This document shows, piece after piece, positions 54,229-62,163 of a stretch of 64,000 nt of DNA (positions are counted from its first letter, which is position 1; the number at the start of each line of letters is the position of its first letter). The DNA lies in NCBI GenBank assembly GCA_963783835.1, contig CAWAOX010000013.1, forward strand, positions 310,001 to 374,000, given 5' to 3'. The stretch is from CAIQPS01 sp963783835. GTDB taxonomy: Bacteria; Actinomycetota; Thermoleophilia; RBG-16-64-13. The position numbers were made by a program, and so were the translations under genes. The notes beneath the pieces are model-generated. The model ran no database searches and was not told the DNA's origin. It saw nothing but the letters and a program-made list of their open reading frames with translations.

Positions 54229-55200
54229 CTACAGAACCAGCCCGCTCGCCAGCTCCCGGTGCTCCATGTACCAGGCCACCAGACGCCGGACACCTTCATC
54301 CAGACTGACTTCGGGCTGCCAGCCGAGCAACTCCCGGGCCTTCTCGATGTTGGCCCATGTCGCCCTGACGTCGGCCTTGGCCTCGGGACCGAAGACGAGT
54401 TTCGCTTTCTTGCGCGTCTCCTTCTTGATCAACTGGACCACGTGGAGCAGCTCGTGCGGCTGGTCGCTCCCCAGGTTGATGATCTCGTAGCCCACCCGCT
54501 TGAGCCCCAGGATGGTCCCCCGGGCGATGTCGTCCACATAGGTGAAGTCGCGGGACTGGTGCCCGTCGCCGAAGATCTCCACCGGCTCGCCCTCGGTGAT
54601 CCAGCGGCAGAAGCGGAACAAGCTCATGTCCGGCCGCCCTGCCGGGCCGTACACGGTGAAGTAGCGGAAGATGGTGACGTCGATGCCGTGCAGGTAGTGG
54701 TAGGTGTAGCTGAGGGCCTCGGCGCCCTTCTTGGAAGCGGCATAGGGAGACAGCGGTCGGCTGGTGTCCTGGTCCTCGGTGAAGGGCTGCGGATTGCCGC
54801 TCCCGTAGAGGCTGGAGGTGGAGGCGAGGACGAACTTGTCGCAGCCACTCCACCGGCAGAGCTCCAGCAGATTGAGGGTACCCACCATGTTCGTGTCCAC
54901 GTAGACCCAGGGGTCCTCGACGCTCGGGCGCACGCCCGCCCGAGCGGCCAGATTGATGACCGCGTCGAAGGGCCGATAGCCGGAACAGAGGCGATCCAAG
55001 GCGTCGCGGTCGACGATGTCGACCCGGGCGAAGTCGAAGCCCTCTCGGCCCAACAGACTATCCAGCCGATGCTGCTTGAGGCGAGGGTCGTAGGCGTCGT
55101 TGAGGTTGTCCACGCCCACGACGTGGTGACCATCGGCCAGAAGAAGCTCGGCCACTTTGCTCGCGATGAACCCGGCCACCCCGGTCAGAAGCACCTGCAT
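54229..55200 (-). CDS. NAD-dependent sugar epimerase (UDP-glucuronate 4-epimerase type)
   Basis: A 323-residue short-chain dehydrogenase. ATG 55200 follows GGAGGTCGACTG. VLLTGVAGFIASKVAELLL is the NAD site; STSSLYGSG and YAASKKGAEAL provide the catalytic Ser and Tyr-x3-Lys. NLAARAGVRPSVEDPWVY and FRYFTVYGPAGRPDMSLFRF are typical of GlcA epimerases. It makes UDP-galacturonate for surface polymers. The nucleotide-sugar dehydrogenase at 62564 could supply its substrate. Confidence 0.92.
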   Translation of the reverse strand: MQVLLTGVAGFIASKVAELLLADGHHVVGVDNLNDAYDPRLKQHRLDSLLGREGFDFARVDIVDRDALDRLCSGYRPFDAVINLAARAGVRPSVEDPWVYVDTNMVGTLNLLELCRWSGCDKFVLASTSSLYGSGNPQPFTEDQDTSRPLSPYAASKKGAEALSYTYHYLHGIDVTIFRYFTVYGPAGRPDMSLFRFCRWITEGEPVEIFGDGHQSRDFTYVDDIARGTILGLKRVGYEIINLGSDQPHELLHVVQLIKKETRKKAKLVFGPEAKADVRATWANIEKARELLGWQPEVSLDEGVRRLVAWYMEHRELASGLVL

Positions 55201-55294
55201 CAGTCGACCTCCATCTCCGCCGTGTTGGCGGCCGCCCGTCGCCCGCCTGGTCGTCAGCATACCGCATGAGCGAGCAGGACCCGCTCGCGCAGCC

Positions 55295-56953
55295 CTACGT
55301 GGGCTCCGGAGCCGCCTCACCGGTCGGCCGGACGACGATGGCCGCCGGCCCCTGCACCGGACAGTTGTACTGGCAGATGCCGCACCCGATGCAGCGGCTT
55401 GCGTGAACGCGCGGCAACTTGACCCCTGCCGCGGCCGCAGAGGTGGTCGAGCTATCACCCTCGGCCTCACCGCCGCCGCCCTCACCGGCGCCGCCCTCAC
55501 CGCCGGCTCCGCCGCCACGCCCAAGGCCTCTGCCCGAGCCGTGGCCGCCGCCCGCGCCGAAGGTGATCGCCTTCTCGGGGATCGGACAGAGTTCTTCGCA
55601 CACCAGGCACTCCGTGCCCTCGGCCCACGGCAGGCAGGTCTTCTGGTCGATGACGGCGACGCCGATGACCGTCGCCTGCTTCTCGGCGAGCTCGAGGGGC
55701 CGGATCGACCGGGTGGGACAGACCTTGCCGCAGTCGTTGCAGGTCCACTCGCAGTAGCCGATGGTGAAATCCATCCGCGGGGTGAACATCCCCTCAAGGC
55801 CCGCCTCGAAGACGGCCGGCTGCAGCACGTTCGTAGGACAGACCTTGAGGCACTCGTCGCAGCGGGTGCAGCTGGCGAGAAGTTCAGCTTCGGGCTGGGA
55901 ACCAGGCGGCCGGATAGGCGCGGCGGCGGGCGCGGCGCCGGCCCGGGCGTAACCGAGGCCCCGGAACAGGGCAAAGCTGCCGGCAAAAGCGACTGCGGCG
56001 CCGATCAGCAGGGCGCGCCGGCTCGGATCGTACTCGTATTGCTTCCGGGGCTTGTAGCCCCATCTCACCGCGCCCTGCCGGCAGACATCGGCGCACTCCA
56101 AGCCGCACTCGCAGCGGGACATGTCCGTCGTCCGGCCGTCGTCGCGGATGGCATCCATAGGACAGGCTTTGACACATGCCTTGCAGCTCGTGCACTTCGT
56201 CTCATCGACCACCCTCCCGAAGAGGGCGGTGCGGCCCACCAGCCCCAGGAGAGCGCCCAGCGGGCAGAGATGACGGCACCACAGGCGCCGCTCCACCCAG
56301 GAGATGGCGAGCACCGCCAGGAACATGAGCAGGATCACGATCTGAAGCGCGAACTGTAGACCCTCGGCGAAGATCAGGCGGCCGGTGAGGACGTTGGTGA
56401 CGCTGTCCACCCCGCCCTGCAGGGCATCGACTCGGTAGAGGAGGTCTCCGCCCCACGTCAGCACGCGGTCGACCGCCGGGTAGAGCAGGGTGGTGGCGCT
56501 CCGGGTGAGCAGGGAGATGGGGTCCATCACCAGGAACCAGGCGCTCCCGAGGAGGATGAACATGACGATGACCACCAGCCCGAAGAGCGGCACCTTCCGC
56601 AGGACCCCGCGCGCTCGCGGCCCCGGGTGGCGCTCGCGGCGCGGCCCGAACAACTCTGTGAGGAACCCCATGGGGCAGGCGTAGCCGCAGAACACCCGGC
56701 CGAGGAACAGCGGGCTGAGCAGCACGGGCACGGCCAGGAGCATCTCCCAGCGGAACAGCCCGTGCGCCGCCGAGTTGAGGGCGATCAGCGGGTCGGCCAG
56801 AAGAAACCCGCTGACCAGTCCGGTGGCGACCGGCCACACGGTCATGGTCAGCAGCGCGAGGAACAGCAGCAGGAAGAAGGTCTGGAAGACCCACCTGAAA
56901 CGGTGTACCGAAAGCGGCCTCGACCGCTTGGTGGGGCGTGATTCTTCCGCCAT
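55295..56953 (-). CDS. Polyferredoxin-type 4Fe-4S membrane protein (NapH-like fused to ferredoxins)
   Basis: A 552-residue protein. The N-terminal half has about five helices with CGYACPMGF and CRHLCPLGAL, as in NapH/RdxA/CcoG. Several cysteine clusters follow: CTSCKACVKACP, CECGLECADVC, CTRCDECLKVCP, CEWTCNDCGKVCP, CLVCEELCP and CIGCGICQYNCP. It should move electrons between the quinone pool and a soluble partner. A Gly-rich, cysteine-free insertion (about 465-500) splits the last two clusters. It is 9 bp downstream of the DUF362 gene. Confidence 0.93.
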   Translation of the reverse strand: MAEESRPTKRSRPLSVHRFRWVFQTFFLLLFLALLTMTVWPVATGLVSGFLLADPLIALNSAAHGLFRWEMLLAVPVLLSPLFLGRVFCGYACPMGFLTELFGPRRERHPGPRARGVLRKVPLFGLVVIVMFILLGSAWFLVMDPISLLTRSATTLLYPAVDRVLTWGGDLLYRVDALQGGVDSVTNVLTGRLIFAEGLQFALQIVILLMFLAVLAISWVERRLWCRHLCPLGALLGLVGRTALFGRVVDETKCTSCKACVKACPMDAIRDDGRTTDMSRCECGLECADVCRQGAVRWGYKPRKQYEYDPSRRALLIGAAVAFAGSFALFRGLGYARAGAAPAAAPIRPPGSQPEAELLASCTRCDECLKVCPTNVLQPAVFEAGLEGMFTPRMDFTIGYCEWTCNDCGKVCPTRSIRPLELAEKQATVIGVAVIDQKTCLPWAEGTECLVCEELCPIPEKAITFGAGGGHGSGRGLGRGGGAGGEGGAGEGGGGEAEGDSSTTSAAAAGVKLPRVHASRCIGCGICQYNCPVQGPAAIVVRPTGEAAPEPT

Positions 56954-56962
56954 ACCGACGGA

Positions 56963-58024
56963 TCAGGCCTGAGCTGTCGCGACGTTCAGCTTGCTCAGGT
57001 CGATCTCCCCCATCCCCCGCTTGTTGGCCTCCACCAGCCACTTGAAATCCGCCGGCGCCTTGTTGAAGAACTGGGTGCCGTACGCGTCGATGGACACCTG
57101 GTTGGTGCCGGCGACCAAGGTCTTGGCGAGCCGGACGTCGTCCAGGGAGCCCCCGGTGGGACCGTTGCGGAAGAGCACGCGATAGGCGTCGAGGATGGCA
57201 AGCGTGGGTTTGACAAGGGTATTGACGTCGACGATCTTCTGGGAGAAATCGCCGTGGACGGTCCCCCGCCTGCCGCCCATGATGCCCATGAGGTTCTTCA
57301 TGGTCATCGTGGCGCCCGACGTGCCGTGCTGCTTGGGCAGCGCCAGGTTGATGAGGGTATCGGCGCTGAGGGCGTCGGTGACGAAGGGCCACTGAGTGAG
57401 CACCTTGCCCTCGGGGATCTCTACCTTTTCATAGCTTCGGTCGGTGAGGTAGACCAGCTTCGCCCCAGCGTCGGAGATCGCCTGGGCGAGTCCCGAGGTC
57501 TCGAAGGCGGCACGATGGTTTGAGACGGGATTGTCGAGGACGACCACTTCCTTGGCGCCGGCCTCCCAGCACATCTTGATCACCGCGGTCATGAGCTCGG
57601 GACTGGTGGTGGTGGCGTACTCCGGCGGCCGGCCGGTGAGCACGTTCGGCTTGACGACCACCTTGCCGTCCTTTTTGACAAATCGCTCCATGCCGCCCAG
57701 CAGGGCGATCGCCGCCCGGAGGTTGTTCTCGACGACCTCGCCCTTGACCACGGCCAGGTCGGGCCCGGTAGAGGCGCCGGCGGTGGAGGCCGTGGAGCCC
57801 GTGGCTGTGGCCGCGGTCGAGCTGGTGCTGGGCCCTATCCCGGAGGTCGTGGTGGTGCCGGAGCCGTCGCCCGACGCGGTTGTCGGCGGGCCCTCTTCGG
57901 CGGGGACGTCACTCGTCGTCGTCGTGAGCGCGCGGGCGCAGCCGGGGATGAGAGGCGCCAGACTGGCGATGGCCAGCCAACGGCCGGTGTGAAGGAGGAA
58001 GGTCCTGCGATCCATCGTGCTCAT
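56963..58024 (-). CDS. DUF362 domain protein, Tat-exported
   Basis: About 353 residues from ATG 58024. DRRTFLLHTGRWLAIASLAP is a twin-Arg signal and PGCAR a lipobox. A Thr/Ser/Ala-rich stalk (about 40-90) leads to the DUF362 domain with VVVKPNVLTG, GAKEVVVLDNP, MKNLMGIMGGRRGTVHG and a C-terminal AGTNQVSIDAYGTQFF. DUF362 domains often occur with ferredoxins. The tight junction with the polyferredoxin gene suggests one electron-transfer unit across the membrane. Confidence 0.9.
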   Translation of the reverse strand: MSTMDRRTFLLHTGRWLAIASLAPLIPGCARALTTTTSDVPAEEGPPTTASGDGSGTTTTSGIGPSTSSTAATATGSTASTAGASTGPDLAVVKGEVVENNLRAAIALLGGMERFVKKDGKVVVKPNVLTGRPPEYATTTSPELMTAVIKMCWEAGAKEVVVLDNPVSNHRAAFETSGLAQAISDAGAKLVYLTDRSYEKVEIPEGKVLTQWPFVTDALSADTLINLALPKQHGTSGATMTMKNLMGIMGGRRGTVHGDFSQKIVDVNTLVKPTLAILDAYRVLFRNGPTGGSLDDVRLAKTLVAGTNQVSIDAYGTQFFNKAPADFKWLVEANKRGMGEIDLSKLNVATAQA

Positions 58025-58053
58025 GTCGCCAAGTTTACCGGAAGACCCGCGCG

Positions 58054-58087
58054 TTGCGCTGTACGTACATTGTGAGTACAATACTCG
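58054..58087 (+). promoter_or_regulatory. Promoter and operator of the TacAT module
   Basis: TTGCGC (58054-58059) and TACAAT (58077-58082) are 17 bp apart. Two overlapping palindromes lie over the -10 box: ATTGT-GAGT-ACAAT (58069-58082) and GAGTA-CAA-TACTC (58075-58087). These fit binding by the ribbon-helix-helix antitoxin that follows. Confidence 0.55.
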
Positions 58088-58103
58088 GCAACGAAAGGAG
58101 CAT

Positions 58104-58391
58104 ATGGGCGTCCCATCTAGAAGAACGCGCAAGGACGAGCGGCTCGGTATTCGGGTGTCGGCCGCCGAGAAGGCGACCCTGGAGAGAGCCTCAAGGTCGA
58201 TGCGGATGAGTACCAGCGAATTCGTGGTCCGCGAGGCGGTGGCGTCTGCCGAAGAGATACTCGCCGAGCGGACTCGGTTCGTCCTTCCAGAAGAGCAGTG
58301 GGAGGCCTTTGTGGCGCGACTGGACGAGCCCCCTCGCGAGATCCCTGCTCTGGTGAGAGCCCTCGGCCGGCCTTCGCCCTTCGATGGGTGA
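58104..58391 (+). CDS. tacA: DUF1778 antitoxin (TacA-like)
   Basis: A 95-residue protein; ATG 58104 follows AAAGGAG. RLGIRVSAAEKATLERASRS and MSTSEFVVREAVASAEEIL form the ribbon-helix-helix that binds DNA, and the tail FVLPEEQWEAFVARLDEPP wraps the toxin. It overlaps the toxin gene by 8 bp. Confidence 0.92.
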   Translation: MGVPSRRTRKDERLGIRVSAAEKATLERASRSMRMSTSEFVVREAVASAEEILAERTRFVLPEEQWEAFVARLDEPPREIPALVRALGRPSPFDG

Positions 58392-58896
58392 GAGCGCAGA
58401 GCTTCGCCGCCCGGTCCTCCTTACCGACTCCCACCACATCGCTTCGTTCGATTGTGGCAAGCATCGTCTGAATGATTTCCTCGTCCGGCACGCTCTCGAG
58501 AACCAGAAGGGCGGCAAGTCCAGGACCTACGTAGCCCTGCGAGGCAACGCGGTGGTGACCTTCTACAGTCTGGCCCCCGGCGCCGTCGGTCGGGCCGAGG
58601 TCCCGGACAGGATAGCGAGGGGTCAAGGAAACCAGGACATTCCTGTGATCCTGCTCGCGCGGCTCGCAGTGACTCTCCAGGAGCAAGGCAAGGGCTTGGG
58701 ACGGTACATGCTTGTTGACGCGCTGCGGCGGTCGATCGAAGGAGCCGACGTCATCGGCGGAAGAGCAGTGCTCGTGCATGCGGAGGATGAAGGAGCGCGG
58801 GGCTTCTATCTACATCATGGTTTCGAGCCATCGCCCACAGACGACCTACACCTGCTCCTTCTCATGAAGGACCTGCGCAAAACGCTCGGGCTCTGA
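58384..58896 (+). CDS. tacT: GNAT toxin (TacT-like tRNA acetyltransferase)
   Basis: A 170-residue GNAT protein. RPVLLTDSHHIASFDCGKHR and the acetyl-CoA loop LAVTLQEQGKGLGRYMLVDA are present; HAEDEGARGFYLHHGFEPSP carries the catalytic Tyr. TacT enzymes acetylate the amino acid on charged tRNA and stop translation. The module is intact and overlapping. Confidence 0.92.
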   Translation: MGESAELRRPVLLTDSHHIASFDCGKHRLNDFLVRHALENQKGGKSRTYVALRGNAVVTFYSLAPGAVGRAEVPDRIARGQGNQDIPVILLARLAVTLQEQGKGLGRYMLVDALRRSIEGADVIGGRAVLVHAEDEGARGFYLHHGFEPSPTDDLHLLLLMKDLRKTLGL

Positions 58897-59019
58897 GGCG
58901 TCCCGGCGTGCATCACCCTGCCCCAGACGTCAGCACACCCAACCGCCGCGGTAGTCCTACGTACAGTGCCAGATTTTGGCCAATGTGGTACTGCTGGCGG
59001 GTCCAAATAAGCCGGAAGA

Positions 59020-59475
59020 CTAGAAGAGCTCCAGGTCCCCCATGCTGGGGGTCCAGCTCGAGTAGCTGGCGGGGTCGAGGGGCAGCGAGGGCTGCAATGC
59101 GCAGACGGTGACGTTGGTGCCCCGGGGCCCGACCGGCAGGTAGCCGCGGGATAGACCGAGCGGCCCCGCCAGCGCCGAGACGCCCAGGTAGTCCGCGGCG
59201 GTCTTCTTGGCGAGTTGGCCGGCGACGCGTGCCGCCATGCGGCGGCCGCCGGCGTCGGGGAGGCACACGACTTCGGTGACCAGCAGCTCTCTGAGGGCGC
59301 CCCGCTGACGCGGTCGGCCGATGACCAAGGCGGCGCTGTCGCCCCGAGAATCGAATGCGGCGCTGTAGCCGTACCAGCGGTTCAGGCCGTAGTGCCACTC
59401 GAGGTATTCCGGGGTGGGGACGGTGTGAAGGCCGCTCGCCGCGGCGCCGGCGCCGTCCGGGCGCCGCGCCGCCTA
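59020..59475 (-). CDS. C-terminal part of a GNAT-domain protein, after an in-frame TAG
   Basis: The frame of the upstream GNAT gene continues without a shift past a TAG at 59475-59473 into about 150 further codons. The readable text includes TVPTPEYLEWHYGLNRWYG, then LVTEVVCLPDAGGRRMAARV and a closing SYSSWTPSMGDLELF. A segment resembling TPEYLEWHYG is common in the second half of such GNAT proteins. An ATG at 59328 could start a shorter product, but the frame agreement favours one broken gene. Confidence 0.65.
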
Positions 59476-60180
59476 GTGCCCGCAGGCCCGCCGGCCCCCC
59501 GCCCGGTCCGCGGCGGCCACCCGCTCGAGGAAGCTCCGCACCGCCGGGTCGCGCAGCAACGCCAAGACCTCACTGTTGTCCACTGCGGCGCTGAAGTCGG
59601 CGGGGGCACTCAGGTCCCCGCGGCGGAGCGCCACGCGCGCCGCCGCCCCCAGGACCCGCACCGGCCGGCGCAGCTTCACTCGGAGCGGCAAACGCCCCAC
59701 CTCCGCCCAGCCCATCTTCAGGTAGCCGGGCAGGCTGAACTGGTTGGGGGTGTTGAAGGTGAGATCGAACCCCTCGGCCGTAAGGCGCTCTGTCAGCGCC
59801 GTGGTCATGTGCTCGAAGAAGCCGCGTCGGCGCCAATCCGGATGCGTGGCGGTGTCGACCGCCCGGCCGGCGCGGTACACCCGGCCGCCGCCCAGCAACT
59901 CCCAGCGCATGAAGACCCGCAATCCCACGACTTTCCCCGGAGCCTTCTCCTGGTCCACAGCCACCAATCCGAAGGACTCGCCGAAGGGACAGTCGTAGTG
60001 CTTCCAGCGCCAGTATCCGCGCAGGTCGGGGAAGTCAGCGCCGTACATGGCCAGGCCGAGCAGGTCGACGATCTGGTCCTCGTCGTCTCTGGTGAAGGGC
60101 CGGTATTCGACCGGCGACGGCTTGCTCACCGGCGCTTGCCGCGCGGAAGGGCCGGCGCCGCTCATCTTTGGTGCAGTCAC
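59473..60180 (-). CDS. GNAT acetyltransferase linked to polysaccharide genes (cut by TAG)
   Basis: About 235 residues from GTG 60180. VEYRPFTRDDEDQIVDLLG, YWRWKHYDCPFGESFGLVAV, GLRVFMRWELLGGG and THPDWRRRGFFEHMTTAL form the GNAT fold; FNTPNQFSLPGYLKMGWAEV completes it. Relatives occur in exopolysaccharide clusters beside polysaccharide deacetylases, as here. The gene stops at TAG 59473 in the middle of what looks like a two-domain protein. Confidence 0.85.
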   Translation of the reverse strand: MTAPKMSGAGPSARQAPVSKPSPVEYRPFTRDDEDQIVDLLGLAMYGADFPDLRGYWRWKHYDCPFGESFGLVAVDQEKAPGKVVGLRVFMRWELLGGGRVYRAGRAVDTATHPDWRRRGFFEHMTTALTERLTAEGFDLTFNTPNQFSLPGYLKMGWAEVGRLPLRVKLRRPVRVLGAAARVALRRGDLSAPADFSAAVDNSEVLALLRDPAVRSFLERVAAADRAGGRRACGH

Positions 60181-60187
60181 CAGCCGC

Positions 60188-61189
60188 TCACTCGGGCACC
60201 GGAGCTTCGTGCCACGGCACTTCGGGGACCGGAGCCGGTCGACCGCGGCGCCGCAGCCGCTCGGCCGCGCGCCACACCAACGGGTGAAGCCCACTCAGCC
60301 CGATGGCCAGCCGGTCGACGCTGTCGGACGCTTCGCCTCTCAACCGCGACACCCGGGTCAAAGCGGCCGGCGGCGACGCGCTGAGCGCGTGGTCGTAGGC
60401 GAAGGCTATCTCGTAGCCGACCGCGGCCAGTTCTTCCTCGACTCTCTCGTCCCCGTCGTCGTTCGGATAGGCGAAAGCGGCCGGCTCGTGCCCCAGGATC
60501 TCGGTCAGACGCCGGTGTGCTTCGCCGATCTCCCAAGCGATGCTCTCCCGGTCGCACAGGGTCAGGCTGGGATGAGTCATCGTGTGATTGCCGATCGCCA
60601 CCCCGTCGTGCTCCAGCCGGAGCAGGTCTTCCGAGCGCAGTTGGCGGCGGCGCACCGGCCCGGCTCCAGGCGGAAGCGTCGCCTGCAGCCCACTCAGGAA
60701 CCTGAGCCGGTCGGCGTCGGGGAGAGTCACCAGCAGGATCTCCGCGTCCTCCACGCTCGCCCCCACCCACTCGGGTAGCCTGGCTCCCGCATCGACCAGG
60801 CCCCGGAGTTCGTCGAACCAGAGCGGAAGGTCGGTGTCCACCACGCTCGGGCAGACAAAGGCGACGGCGGGGATCCCACGCTCGCGCAGCAGCGGGAGGG
60901 CTTCGTTCAGCACGCTGATGTCGCCGTCGTCAAAGGTCAGCAGCACCGACCGGGGAGGTAGCGCGGTTCCCGTCCGGGAGGCGACCGAGAACTCCTCCAG
61001 CGAGACCGGATGGGTGTGACGCGCCAGGAACGCGAGTTGGGCGTTGAACGCTTCGGGATCGAGGATCCGGTGATAGGCGAGCACGGCCACACTGTCCCGG
61101 CTGCTCCACCTCATGACCGGCTGCAGAGGAGAGTAGCGCAGAGCGAAGTTCACGGGTCCCCGAAATAACGACAGGCGGCGTGGGTACAC
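60188..61189 (-). CDS. Polysaccharide deacetylase family protein
   Basis: A 333-residue protein with GTG start. VAVLAYHRI, LLTFDDGDISVLNEALPLL (two Asp, motif 1) and IGNHTMTHPSL (H-x3-H, motif 2) form the zinc NodB catalytic site. AAFAYPNDDGDERVEEEL gives motif 3. No signal peptide is clear, so it may act on a lipid-linked sugar in the cytoplasm. It is upstream of the GNAT gene with a 7-bp gap. Confidence 0.93.
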   Translation of the reverse strand: MYPRRLSLFRGPVNFALRYSPLQPVMRWSSRDSVAVLAYHRILDPEAFNAQLAFLARHTHPVSLEEFSVASRTGTALPPRSVLLTFDDGDISVLNEALPLLRERGIPAVAFVCPSVVDTDLPLWFDELRGLVDAGARLPEWVGASVEDAEILLVTLPDADRLRFLSGLQATLPPGAGPVRRRQLRSEDLLRLEHDGVAIGNHTMTHPSLTLCDRESIAWEIGEAHRRLTEILGHEPAAFAYPNDDGDERVEEELAAVGYEIAFAYDHALSASPPAALTRVSRLRGEASDSVDRLAIGLSGLHPLVWRAAERLRRRGRPAPVPEVPWHEAPVPE

Positions 61190-61297
61190 TCTCTCGCGGC
61201 TCCTTCGCGCGGCTCCCGCTCGGGAAGGTAGGTGTCGAGAATCTTACCGCTTATGCCGGGCCCGCGGCTAGAGCGCCCCGCGACCCTAGCCGCGACC

Positions 61298-61768
61298 CTA
61301 ACCGCTACCCGAGGGCTTCACGACCAGCTCCACGTCACATTCGAGCACCTGCAACAGGCCCAAGACGCCGTCGATGGACTTTCGGTAGTTCGTCGGATCC
61401 AGCAGGCGATAGAACTGCGCGGGCGACGTCCCCAGACGCCGGATGATCTCGCGCCGCGAGAGCGGACTCACGGTCACGCGCCGCTCCGCCTCGAGTGTCA
61501 GGCGGTAGAGAAGAAGGTCCCGCATGTAGGCGGGATCCCGGTTGTACTCCAGCACCTGCTCCACATGCACGGTGCCCTCAGCGCCCGACGCAAGCCTGAA
61601 CGTGAACCCTTCCCGGCCGAGCTCTTCGTCGATGCTGACCTTTGCCACCGAATCTTCTGGAGTGGGGATCGGATCGGCCTTTGCATACGGGAAGAGCAGA
61701 AGGCCCCGTGCGGTGGCGACCTCGAATGCATGTCGGTGGTTATTGGGATTGACGGACTCAATCTTCAC
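61298..61768 (-). CDS. Antitoxin-like partner of the DUF4160 protein
   Basis: A 156-residue protein starting with GTG inside the stop of the DUF4160 gene (GTGA). The N-terminal half (VNPNNHRHAFEVATARGLLL) resembles the beta-rich regions next to DUF4160 proteins. The C-terminal half, VSPLSRREIIRRLGTSPAQF followed by DGVLGLLQVLECDVEL, looks like a helix-turn-helix DNA-binding domain. The gene order toxin then antitoxin, with overlap, suggests a type II module; this is an inference. Confidence 0.7.
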   Translation of the reverse strand: MKIESVNPNNHRHAFEVATARGLLLFPYAKADPIPTPEDSVAKVSIDEELGREGFTFRLASGAEGTVHVEQVLEYNRDPAYMRDLLLYRLTLEAERRVTVSPLSRREIIRRLGTSPAQFYRLLDPTNYRKSIDGVLGLLQVLECDVELVVKPSGSG

Positions 61769-61959
61769 AGGAGGCCCTCGGACTGGAGTTTGCGTATCAG
61801 GCGCAGCACCTGCGGCGCCGGCGTGCCGTACATGGGTCTCCAGTTCTCCAGATCCCACTTCAGCAGGAGAGCGCCGTCGCGATACACGTGTACATGTCTT
61901 GGGGAATGATCCCCAGCCCATGCGAGAAACACATATCCTCCCCTACGAACCTTTGACAC
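61765..61959 (-). CDS. DUF4160 family protein, probable toxin
   Basis: A 64-residue protein from GTG 61959. GGYVFLAWAGDHSPRHVHVY is the DUF4160 signature (beta strand plus HxH), and LLLKWDLENWRPMYG follows. A later GTG behind GGGGAGG is a possible alternative start. It overlaps the next gene by 4 bp. Confidence 0.75.
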   Translation of the reverse strand: MSKVRRGGYVFLAWAGDHSPRHVHVYRDGALLLKWDLENWRPMYGTPAPQVLRLIRKLQSEGLL

Positions 61960-62101
61960 AATAAAGGTTATCTCCGCTGGTAACGGTTTACAAGCCCGCG
62001 GCCACCACGCTCCGCACAGAGTGCACCGCCCGGATGCGTCGCGCAGCAGGACCGAGGGTTGAGATTGGCACGCCAGGGAGGAAGCCATGGGAGGATTTGC
62101 C

Positions 62102-62118
62102 ATCACACTAAGTGTGAT
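62102..62118. promoter_or_regulatory. 17-bp perfect palindrome before the HigA-like gene
   Basis: ATCACACT-A-AGTGTGAT, 46 bp before the TTG start. Size and place fit an operator for the Cro/CI-type antitoxin that follows. Confidence 0.6.
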
Positions 62119-62163
62119 ACGTTGAGCCTAAGGACACGGAGGCTAGCATCGAGGAGGTGAGCC

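Noticed and set aside
59473..59475. TAG recoded as an amino acid
   Set aside because: TAG ends many clearly complete genes here (for example dac at 10500), so general recoding is not possible.
61274..61298. Tandem GCGACCCTA-like units upstream of the deacetylase
   Set aside because: Only two units of 12 bp; too short to call a repeat feature.
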